Shown here: positions 1 to 10,661 of the stretch, one piece after another
Numbering within the stretch: the stretch's first letter is position 1
Layout of the letters: each line of letters starts with the position of its first letter
Assembly (NCBI GenBank): GCA_024734555.1
Contig: JANPWX010000097.1
Location: 821,391 to 885,390 of the forward strand
Reading direction: 5' to 3'
Length of the DNA: 64,000 bases
Source: Trochalopteron elliotii
Lineage: Eukaryota; Chordata; Aves; Passeriformes; Leiothrichidae
The notes under the pieces: model-generated
What the model was told of the DNA's origin: nothing
Seen by the model: only the letters and a program-made list of their open reading frames with translations
Database searches by the model: none
Position numbers and translations under genes: made by a program

Positions 1-110
1 CCCTTGCTTCCCTTGCTTCCCTTGCTTCCCTTGCTTCCCTTGCTTCCCTTGCTTCCCTTGCTTCCCTTGCTTCCCTTCCTTCCCTTCCTTCCCTTCCTTC
101 CCTCCCTCCT
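1..110. repeat. 9-bp minisatellite (CCCTTGCTT)n grading into (CCCTTCCTT)n
   Basis: Eight perfect head-to-tail copies of CCCTTGCTT fill 1-72. Three copies of the variant CCCTTCCTT follow at 73-99, then a decaying CCCTCC-rich edge to about 110. The array starts at base 1, so its true length is unknown. The strand is nearly pure pyrimidine apart from one G per early unit. The sharp switch from G-bearing to G-less units looks like ordinary spread of unit variants in a tandem array. Confidence 0.97.
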
Positions 111-3090
111 TACCACCCACCCACTGATGTCTGCAGGCAAGTGCTGAACAGAGGGATGTGCTGGCACAGCTAAAGCACACTCTCAGGAGGCTCCTTAAAT
201 TGCTATTTTGGTCATGATCATTCCCTAGAAACCTTCTCTTTGTTTAAAGGCTGCTAAACATTGCTAAGTAATTGCAGCAGGTGCCTTGCCCTTTCTTGCT
301 GCCCATCAATAAGTGGCTTTTCATCTCTCTGCTCACGGTGGGCTCACTGCTGAGCACTCACCGTGTGGGACATTATGGAGGGCTGTATCAGTACCCCCTG
401 TCCCTGCCGTCCTCCTCTCCCAGACCTCTGTGCTTGCTCTGGCATGGGATCTTCTTACATGAAATGCAGGGATAGTTTTCTGGTGTGCAAACCTTCTTCT
501 TTTGAAAACCTATGAATTCCTGACTGCTCATGTGGCGGGCCCAGCCTGGCTGTGCAGCCAGCAGTGGTTTATTACGAGAAATGGTCTGTTGGCTGCTGTA
601 GACTCGCAGCAGCATAAATGTGCTGTCTGCAGAAACAACAGAGGAGAGGCAGAGAGAGATCAGCTGTGTGTGGGAGGGTGAAGATATGGGGAGTGGAGGT
701 CACAGGAAGTGTGGGTTTGAAAACAAGACCAGAATGTAATGCCAATTGCCTTGTGATTTTTTTTTAAGTAAAAAGGCAGATATCACTGGCAGGTTTTAAC
801 ATTGGCAGGTGTCCAGAAACCCTTTCCAACATTATTAACTTATCTGTATCAGTTCTGCAGCCCACCTCCTGTCAGCGCTGCTCCTGGGGCCATTGGGAGA
901 GTACTGCAGTGGTGTTGGGTCACTTGCTTCTCAGTCATCAGATCACAAAAAGAGGTTGCTATTTTTTGAGACTGAGAGTAAATTGGAGAAAAATCAGTGT
1001 GTCCATATCTGACCGCTGACCAAATCAAAGCCTTACTTCAGAGTGGGAAGCATCAAAGATAGTTTTAAGTACTGAATATTTGTCACTGACTTTGTAGGCT
1101 CCATTGCTTTTACCCCTAATCTTCCTCACTTGCTCATGCTGTGCATGCAGAGGCAGGGAGGGATGATAATGGACTTGCAGTTGTACTTGCTGTTCCCATA
1201 ACAAATGGCAGGATCTTCACATAAATTGTTTGAACATGTAACACTGCTCTTATTTCTTAATGATAAGGGCTTAGGAGCTGCCCTTTTCCAAAATGAAAGA
1301 AATGAAGCAAACGTTATCTCTTTGTTTTAAAAAATGATCCCTCTGACTACAACAACAAAAAGCCATTATGATGATCCGTAAAGGTCTTGCAAGCTTTTAC
1401 AGGAGAGATTTTTCCACTCACCCAGTCTGGCTTCCCTCCCATTCCCTCTCCCTATTCCCAACCCACGTGGTTCAAGCTTTCTAGGGCAGTTTGAGCTCCT
1501 AGATACAGCTGAGCTGAATGAGCCTGGCTTGGACGACATGTCAGAGGTCAGACCTGGGAGTAGAAGTATGTCCTCTGGATACTGTGCCTAAACCAAAGTT
1601 CTTTAGATCTTGCTCTGATCCCAAGAGCATCAATTATATATCTATACTCACTGTTTACACAGATTTCTCATTTATCATGAAATATTTGCTTCAAGCCTCT
1701 GCATCTGTTGTTAAGCCCAATAGAAGTGTCTATTGCTTATGCCAAGGAAAAAAAGTTACCATAATTTTTCAGTACTGTGGCACAGGTGGCTGGTGTTGGA
1801 CCTCTGGCAAGCCATGGTGTGCTGCTTGCTGACTCTGTCCTGGACCAGTGGACTGATTAGTGGTGAGTTTAAACTTGAAAATTACTGAGTTTAAAGAAAT
1901 AGCCCCCTCCTTTATCTTGCATGTAATAGATCTATGTTTCTGGGGATGATGGGGAGAAAATAAAAAACTACTTTGAGCAGCATATACAGAGACATCCATG
2001 TGTGCACACACACATTAGAGTTTGCACTGATGAGTGAGGTAAAAAACTGTGATGATGTGAAGTCTCTTTGTGACCATCCCAATACAGAGCTTGAGCCCTT
2101 GGAGTGGTTTACGATCTCTGGAACAGGAGGTTTGGAAACTTAACCCCTTTGATTTCTGCAGAGCCCTACTAGCTTAAACATGCTTTTCTAGGCTAATGCA
2201 CACACCCATTAACTTTCCCACTGTCAGCTGCTGTTAGTGTGGCTGCTTAGCACCCCGCTGGGAGGGAGATGGATGGACTCCTCCAGATGCTGTCTTGCTG
2301 CTGCTTCTTTTAGATCAGTCCCAGGGGATGCAGATCCTCTATGGCTCTCCTTGAGCTGTGTGTGGCCAAGCAAAGCAGTCCATACACATGCTCTCACACA
2401 TTAGGTTTCCTATTTAACAACACCCCACACTATTCTAAGGTACATTAAGTGGAAATAACATTCCTTCCAAAGTGGATAAGCATAACTGCTTCCCAGGTGG
2501 AGAAAAAAGAGCCACTGAGGGCTTCAGAGATACGGGCTGAGCCAGCTGCAAAAGAGTGAATTAGCTCCCCAGCTGTAAGAGCTGCTAGTCAGCCTTGTAC
2601 CTAATCCACTATATCATGCCTGAAGCCTGGAGTCGGCATGGGGAGGTGCTGGGAGTGGAGAGGGAGACAAGGAAAAGGAGAGAGGGCTATACATTAATGA
2701 GAAAAATGAGACATATAAAGGCAAAATCCTTATCTGTCTGCAGAGGGCTTATGAACTGAATAGCTGGTGATAAGAGTGACTTCCTTCCATGCATTCTGTA
2801 CCAGGTATTTAGCCTGCTGTATCTTAGCAATGTGTTCCCTCACACAAGACTGTAAGGAGATGGTCAGCATCAGTATGCTGCATGTAGTAGAAAGCAGGTG
2901 GATTTGCTTAGCTCTCTGGGTGGCAAAGAATTGGGAGCATTTTTATTGTCCAGACAGGAGTTAATGTTAATGTATTTTTCACTGTCTTCCTTTGGATGCA
3001 TCACAAAATCAGTCTATGCAAGGAGAAGCTGGGGGAGGAGAAGGGAGAGAGAGACATCTAGAGCCAGTGCAGATGGGAGGCATGGCTGAG
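111..3090. other. non-coding block, no recognised gene
   Basis: This is unique-looking DNA of moderate GC. Open frames are all about 100 codons or shorter, have no recognisable domain and overlap on both strands. No repeat family was recognised. A short CA run lies near 2007-2014. Nothing here supports an exon or promoter. Confidence 0.6.
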
Positions 3091-4330
3091 TGATGAAGAG
3101 TGAAAGATGCTAACCAGGCTCAGGCCACACACGAAGGGCTGGCTGACCTTCCTGACCCTCTCTAACCCTGGAGAAAGACAGACCTTGCAGGGCTGTGGCT
3201 GGAAGGGATCACGCTCTTTTCCGCTCACCTCCCCGTGCGAGAACCGTGAAACTGTGGGGTCAGTGTCATCTTCCAGAAGAAATCCTCTATTGGCAAGGAA
3301 GAGAAATGGGTTTTGTTTGAGTTGATTGGAGTGTTGTTCTCACAACTGCGCTAGACAGTTGGGTGGAAAGTCTTCCAGCTGCTGGACACCTGCTGCTGGA
3401 ACAGCTCCACCTCCACTGCTTGAAAAACCAGCCTGTCTTGGAGGCACAGCCTGTGGGTGGAGACAGGAGGAATCCCAAGGAAATACTGCTTTCTTGAGGT
3501 CTTGCTGCTCTGTACAATTAATTTCTGATCTCTTGTTGACAATTACCCTAAATCAAAATGAATTGTCAGCTGGCTGCAGTGCAGGGGTGTGGGCTATAGC
3601 CAAGGGTGTTTTGGCAGTGGTTGGAGACGAGGAAGAGAGAGACCTGCTGTATTCTGATCCAGACCTCATTGCTGCTGCTTAACCTGGGTCTGTAGCAGGA
3701 GAGATGAGAGCAGTACTGCCCCCCAGTTCCAGGTTCCAGGGTCTCAGTGCAGTCCTTCCCTCTACCCAGCTCCTGCACAGCCCAGGAGAGGACTTGCCGT
3801 GGTGTGGGGCATCCACCCATGCTGGCTAGAGCAGGGAAGGTGGCTTCTCAAGGTGCTCAGAGTGGATCTAAACTCCTCCAAGGAGCTGCATCAGGGTGGA
3901 GGGTTTGACTGTACTGGTCTGGCCCTGGGGTGGTACTGGGCTACTGTTCCTGATTTTCCCTCTTACAGCTTTGGCTGTGCCTTGGGGCTGGCTGGCTTTG
4001 GTAGGTGGGTACCACAGGGATGAGAGAAGACCAGGGGGGTCTGTCTCCGGGTCTCTGTCACCTGTGCTGGCTCACAGGGTTCTGTGCTGATGTCTGTCAG
4101 AAGCCTGCTGTTGTTTAGGAGAGAAGTAGTCATCCTCACGCACCCATGGCTCCCTCGTATTTGCCCAGCCACCTCTTGCCCAGGCTGGGGAAAGGAAAGC
4201 CTGGACAAAAGTGCCTGGACTGACCTGTGGCATCCCAAATCCAGGACTGTTCTCCCTGGGGAGAAGCTCCATGCTGTCCTATTTAGGCACTTAATGTTGC
4301 TTAATTGGTGTTGCTAGTGATTGCACACAT
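3091..4330. other. GC-richer non-coding block with a small CpG cluster
   Basis: This stretch is visibly richer in G and C than its surroundings, which explains the crowd of overlapping open frames on both strands (up to 118 codons). Five CpG dinucleotides fall within 3212-3245, unusual for this CpG-poor window but far too few for a CpG island. The predicted peptides are rich in Trp, Cys and Gly and look like noise. No gene is called. Confidence 0.5.
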
Positions 4331-6207
4331 CGATCAGTGGAGCACAGTGACATGAAAACAGCTGTCACGTGCCTCTGATTTTCCCTCTCCTGCCTGAAAG
4401 AAATTTGGACAAAAGACTACAAGTGTTTGTTGTCCCACAGAAAAGCACACGTAGATGTGTGTTTGTGTGCCCTTGACTACATATCCTTAGAGGAGACAGT
4501 CGGAGCCGTGCCCTTTGTGGGCAGCAGGAAAGGGGCAAGCCTGCAGCAGCCTCTCTCTACAGGCTCAGCTCCAGCTTTAAGACAGCTCTGACCCCATCTT
4601 ATTCCCCTGTACTCTGAAGCCAGTGAGCACAAACACGGGGGTGGGAGGACAGTCCAGCTTTTTTTTGTTTTGCACGGTGGATTTTGCTGTTTTCTGAGCT
4701 CAGGAATGCTGCCTGCTCCTCTGCCTCCTCTAGTGCAGCTGCACCTCTCTGTCCCTGCCCCAGCTGCCACAGCTTAGCTTTGCCTCCAAACACATTCTTT
4801 TGCTGAGTGCAGTGCCTCTGTACTCTCGGATGGAGATTGGCTTGTAGCTGTCTCTGCCTGCATGGCATCTGCTTCCCTCTGCCTTTTTAATCCTCTGCAT
4901 TTTCCATAACCTAACATAAATGACTAACAGATCTGGGATGCATTTCTCCAGCCAAGGGGATAGATCTGGGGCTGTGGCATTTTACACCTACTGTGATTTC
5001 TGCAGCAGTCCCTCTCTCTTTTTCTTTTCTCTTTTTCTTCAGTAGACATCAGACTTGTGAGAAATGTATTCTTATGTTGGTAACGTTCAAAGGAGAAAAG
5101 AAAAGCTGCCAGAAGAGAGCTTTAAAAGTCTGACATATTATCATTCAGAGAAGAATTTTCAGTACAATTATTCTGGAATTTTTCCAATAAATAAATTGTG
5201 CAGACTTTTAAGGGAGAGCTTTTAGGTTAATGGAAATATTACTTAAATTAAAATACATCCCATTCAGCCATCAATTCCACTGTCATTCCAGCATGTGTTT
5301 AATGTTAATGACATGCACAAATAAAAAGGAAGAAACTGATTTGTTTTATTGTGTCCAAAGCCGAGTATGATCTGTTGAGGAAAGTTAAATACAAGCCAGA
5401 GGGGGCACAAGGCAGCATCAACAGAGGCATGGTTAAATGTACTTGCAGAAGGTGTATTGCACAGAACTGTGCATGGGAATGCTAAGAAACATGTTTGGTC
5501 TTGTATTTTCAATGAATTGATTTTTACTTTTTTTTTCCTCTTGGTGACTTTAAGAGGAGGTCTTCTACAGCTTGCAGGATCTGTCCCTTTGTTTTTTGGA
5601 ACCTCACACAGGGGAGATTGGATCCCAGATTTCAGCTGGGGCAGGTTCCAACTTCACAGCTTCCCTCCAAGGAAACGGTAGGAAGCTTGGAGGGAAGCCA
5701 CCAAATTCAGATGATGTCTTGAACTTTGCGGTTCCCAGATGAGGTCTTATCAGACTAGGTTTCATGCCACCTGCATTAGGCCCTTCTGCTTCCAGCTGAG
5801 CTGGACAACACAAGAGACAACTCCCTGGGCCTTTGGAACCTGTGCTTTCCATTCTGGCAAGGGAACAAGGACAAGGGTCAGATGGGTGAGCAAAGAGGAA
5901 AAGCTAACTGGCTTCTACCTCTTTTACCTTTTGATTTATGATTTATGCTAGATTGGCAGGGGGAAAGGCAGCAGAGGTTTCTACATTTTCTAGTGTGTCA
6001 CTTGTCAGCAGGTGACAGGACTCCTGCTTGGGATGGATGTGACCTTGGCTGCTCACCCACTGTAGGGGTTTTTGTCCTGACCATCCACTGTGGTGCAGGT
6101 GTGTGTCCTCAGGTTGGTCACCCAGGTCTGCTGCCCAGGGGACAGCAGATGCAGAAGCAGCCTGGGTATGAGATCAGTCTCCAGCAGCCAGCATCTCTCT
6201 TGGAAAC
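4331..6207. other. non-coding block with a pyrimidine tract
   Basis: No exon or repeat family was recognised. A T/C-only tract runs from about 5010 to 5040. The 5050-5350 interval is AT-rich. Short frames on both strands lack any family signature. Confidence 0.55.
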
Positions 6208-6656
6208 TGATGCCTTAGGAAGGCTGACCTGAAACAGAGACTGGACAGAGCTAGAGAATAAAGTAGGGATTTATTGAAAGGCCTTGAGGATACACCTTGG
6301 GCAGGATAAGAGCCGGACAAGGGCTACACCCAGGGTAGATTTAGAATGGTCACAGAATGGCTGACCAGTCACAAGGTCTTACATTTTTATAAGTTGTGGT
6401 TCATTTGCATATTGGGGTCTAATTGTCCAATTACAGCTTCAGGTTGTGAGGTCCCATCCTTCTTGTTCCTCCCTTCAGTCCACTGTTGTTTATGCTTTTG
6501 GGCCTGAAAGTTGTTCTTGGTCTTCAGCAGGAAAAGGATTTGTTTTGTCTGCCTACTTTGTGAAGAGAGCTTACTAGCACTTAATATGAGGCTCAGAACT
6601 ACACCCCTAGGCAGCACAGAATCTGAAAAACATGAAAGCTGAAACTTAAGGCATCA
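6208..6656 (-). mobile_element. LTR-like element (endogenous retrovirus solo LTR), minus strand
   Basis: The block is bounded by an imperfect terminal inverted repeat: TGATGCCTTA at 6208-6217 and TAAGGCATCA at 6647-6656, giving TG...CA ends. Read on the minus strand it has LTR order: a TATAAAA box (6385-6391), then AATAAA (6270-6275) about 115 bases downstream. An octamer ATTTGCAT lies at 6403-6410, just upstream of the TATA box. The sequence around 6256-6560 resembles avian, especially passerine, ERV LTRs as I remember them; this was not searched. No matching target-site duplication is visible (left flank GAAAC, right flank TTAGT). No primer-binding site or polypurine tract is obvious beside it, so it is either an old solo LTR or my ends are slightly off. 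It carries no coding sequence. Confidence 0.6.
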
Positions 6657-9600
6657 TTAGTTGCAGGGCCACGGGGAGCAAGGATGGATTATGCTGGCCC
6701 AGGCAAGAGCTGTTACATCACAGCCACTGGTGCTGTGTTGCTTCCCCACCCTGAGAGTCCTCTGGACCCCATCTACCCTTGTGGAATCCAGGTGCAGATA
6801 TACCAGGGATTTTTCCTGAATCCTTGCTGGAAAGCAGGGGGGCTGCCCACCCAGGGCACAGAGTGCAGCATTTTAAACACCAGTTATAAACATAGTGCCC
6901 ACAAAGTTCAGGCCTGAGGTCTTTAAATGGGTTCAAGACAGCATCCACATGGGCCTAGCTGTAGTGAAGATACTTAGTGACTCAGCTCAGGCTCGAGTCC
7001 AGAGACTGAAGCATTTTGTTCAACAGAATAAGCCAACACAGGGATTGAAAGGTGAGTGGGATCATTGCTCATTGGTGTCTTTCACGCTCATGGCAACATC
7101 CCATATCCCTGTCAGGATAACTCCAGTAACAGCAGTCTAGGCGATAGCTACTTCCCACGTTTCAGATGAGAAAACTGGCCACTGTTACTGAGGACACAGG
7201 ATTGCATCTTCAGAAACACTGTGGAAAGTCCTGTGGAAAGGAGTGAACAGGTTTATCTGGTTCCAAGGGCAAGTTCTCCTTGCTATGTTTGTCATTCACT
7301 GAAGGTCTTAAGGCAGGAGAGCCACTTCTAAATGGAAGGCACTACAAGACCAGGCCTTAGCCTTCCTTGAATCTGTGAAGATTTTACGTAGAGCTTGTGA
7401 AACATTCCTGACTCCTCCATCCATTCAACAACTTGTTGGGAAAAGTACTGGATCCAATTTCATCCCCCTATGCAACTTGGGGAATGTTTGTAGCAAAGGG
7501 AGAAATTACTCAATTTGAATCTTGCAGTGGCTTTAAGAGAACAGAACTCCCAAGCAAGTCACCAGCATATCCCTGGGTTTCTTGTGCTCACTTCTCAGGC
7601 TTTGCTATGCAAAATGAACAGTGCTTTTCTTGTGGACACTAAGAATAACCTCCAGGCCAAGTTCCAAGGTCAATCCATCCATCTGACTTTTTCCATCCGT
7701 ATGAATTAACTGTCTTCAGCACAGACTTGAACAGTGCAAATGCATCACTGCTAGAGCTTGTTTAGAGAACAGCTTCAGGATCACCAAACACATTGTTACT
7801 TCCACAGAGGCAGGATTCCCAAACATTACAATGCAACTGCTATTTGGGCTCAGCTACCACTGTGGCTTCCCACTCTCTTTTTTTTTTTTCAAGGTTACTC
7901 CTTTGCCACAGAAAAAATGTTTGGTTTTCACCAGTACCACAAGGTGTATTTTTCTGGGATTCCCTTGAACATTCCTGGCTTATGACCAATTGAAGAGATG
8001 TTTGTGAATCTGACGGTTGTGTGTTGTCACAGCTACTTTTCTATACTCCTGGGGTAGGGTAGGCTTTCACTTAGGGGCCCTGTAGTTCATGTCCAGTGGG
8101 TTTTGCTCCTTTTTTTGTCCTTCTCCACAGTCACATGAAATTGCTCTTGCTTTCATCTTTCTACCCTGCTCCTTCCTCTCAGATACTCTGTCTTGGTTCA
8201 AGGGATCCCTGTGCCAGCAGACTAATACACACCTGGTGCAACCTAGGGATAGTTCACTCCCAGGGAAACAATGGGCAGTTTGTGCATTCTCATCATCACC
8301 AGGGGCTTCCTGTGGAAAACAGCTCAAGGTTTCTAAGGCTCTCTTCTCCCACAACAAAATAGGCCTGTGGGCAGATGTAAAATCAACACATCCCTATTTA
8401 TTTTGGCCTTGAGCCCATCAATGCCAATATTGTCTTCTTTGGGAAGTGAGTTCCTTTGTATGACCCTGTGCTTCCCTGTGCTTGGACAGTCTGCTTTGCA
8501 GGACCCTGTCTGCTTAGTGCAGTCCCAGGGTGAAATTAGTGCTTTCCTTTTTAGCAAAGTATTTTCTCCATATGACACTGCTTCTTTGGCTGTGGTTGCC
8601 ATTCTTCACACTTACAGTAAAATACACTCCTTGGTATTGGTACATACTGACTGCTTCCCATTTGGGAAACGGGTGGGGTAGATCTTCTGTCACTTCTAGG
8701 GGCATTCTGAAGAAGCTGTGTTAAATTATCCTAGCTTCTGGTCTGTATGATTAGTATTAGTGATTGCTGTCTGTCATCCAGGTAGATTTATGCAGACAGG
8801 CAACATAGGCTGTAAGATGGACCTTCTAAAAATGGTACAACTCATTGTTGGTAAATGCCTGGTGGTCACCTTGATCTAAGAGCAGGGGCTGATCTTGTGC
8901 TTTCCTGGTTTATCAGAAACACCCCTACTGCCTGAGAGCAGGAAAATATCTCTTGGGGAATTCTGCAGTGGTGGAAGGCATACATGCCATGGGGAAAGAG
9001 TTTGGATTTCATCCTGTGTATCTATGAAGCAGTCACTTGTAATCATTGCTAATCCAATGAGAGTAGTAAGTAGTTATGGACTCCTGCATAGATTTATTGG
9101 TCTGAGGTGATACCAACTGGCAGAGATAAAGCAAGGGACAAATTTTACCAGAAATAAATGTTGACATTTATGGAAAAACTAGAGTGTGTGCTCACGTCTA
9201 TTTTGAATGTTTTTGTGAGAGATACCTGAGAGGTCTCCATTATGGGTATATCTTCCAAGGGATAATAAGTTTTTCTCTTAAGCTAATATTCTAAAGGAAT
9301 ATATTAAATTAAAGGTTCATTTAAAAACTATTTTTTTCCCTTGGAAGGTGAATAATATTTTTCACTTACACTGCTGCAGTCCATCATAATGTTTTTATTT
9401 GCATGTGTAATTTGGTTATCTAGTGCTACTTCAAACTCAATATTATTCATTTCTGATGAGTAAAGAGCAATTTGAGCTCTGGCCCTTTACATTAAATTGT
9501 CAAATAAAACCCATCAAATAAAATCTTTCTCTCATTAATTTTGACATTAAAAATGCCATGGATGTCCTTGGGGATAGGGTTCAACCCAATACCCTTATAC

Positions 9601-10593
9601 CTAAACATTCACCTAAGTGTTTACAGAGTCCACATTTTTCTGGCCGTCTATGTGCCAGAGGCTCTCCTTGTGTTTAACAATTACAAGTGTCTCCAGTGAA
9701 GTCTTCAAAGTTTTGTTGCAAAAATGTTGACCTGCTTTTCATATTCCAAGGCCAAAACTGGTTAAAGGAGAGAGATCTGGGCTGTCCACAGTGTTTGTGT
9801 GTGATTGTTACTCAGGGTCAGTGTTTCCCTGAGCGGTCAGGCAGGGATAGATTTTTATTTGCCCAGGTCTATCTTGCAGCAACAGAGAAAGATCTCATAA
9901 ACATGGGAAAATCTGGCACGATAAAGCTAGCAAGGGAAACTGTCCAGTCTTTTAGAACTAATATATATGCATGCATTTAAGGAATGGTATATTACGTAGC
10001 TGAGACAAAAATGTATTGAAACATACCAGAATTGTGAAGTGAAACATTGGGTTATGGATGGATGCTGTTTCCTGACTAAGTAAACATTCTTTGTGGTTGG
10101 CTTTGGTTTATTTTATCTCTTTATTTTTCACTCTCACTATTCAGTGGGGGGTTTTGGGTTCCTTGGACTCTGCAGAGGATCAGTCATTTTCTCCCTGTGG
10201 CATTCTCAGCAGAGTGTCTTCATCCTTTGTCTATTCACAGCTGACTGGGTGCACTGAAGTGTTCTTATTCTTTTTGTTTTCTGAAATCTTAGTTGTAGAG
10301 AGAAAAATCAAAAAAGAGGGTCAGCTAACTGGGCAGGTCCCTGTAGGGAACTCAAGGACCTTGCTTTTGTTGAAATTGCTTGGAGCTTCATGATGTTAAT
10401 ATTTTCCACCTGATAAGTTAGCCAGACACAAGAGGTCATGCTTAGTTTTTTACTGAAATCATAGAAGTGTTTTCTTGGGGCTTGTTTGGTTTTGTGTTTT
10501 ATTTGTTTTAATGCAAACCCTGACCAGAGCCAGAACCAAATGACAGTGTCTGCACCCAGCTTTCTGCCAGCACTGACACAAAATGATAAAATG
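6657..10593. other. non-coding block, no recognised gene
   Basis: Frames of up to 107 codons occur on both strands, for example around 8067-8412, where plus and minus frames overlap; none shows a domain. No retroviral gag, pol or env signature was recognised to the right of the LTR-like element. The 9290-9560 part is AT-rich with an octamer motif ATTTGCAT at 9397-9404 and is discussed as a possible regulatory patch. T tract at about 7878-7890. Confidence 0.55.
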
Positions 10594-10661
10594 GCTGGTT
10601 TGTTGGTTTGCTTTGGTGTTGGGGTGTTTTTTTTGGGTTGGTTGGTTGGTTTTTTTTTTCT
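10594..10661. repeat. G/T-rich low-complexity tract
   Basis: An irregular TTGG/TTTG run contains three clean TTGG copies around 10638-10650 and two T homopolymers. It creates long but meaningless frames on both strands: Lys/Pro/Thr/Asn-rich on the minus strand, Phe/Gly/Trp-rich on the plus strand. Confidence 0.85.

Noticed and set aside
3091..4330. Dense overlapping frames as a GC-rich gene
   Set aside because: The frames lie on both strands with no dominant phase, no domain and no CpG island; the GC content explains them.
6219..6652. AAGGC pentamers at 6220-6224 and 6648-6652 as a target duplication for the 6208-6656 element
   Set aside because: Using them would give an element ending in TT rather than CA, and the longer inverted repeat TGATGCCTTA/TAAGGCATCA lies outside them.
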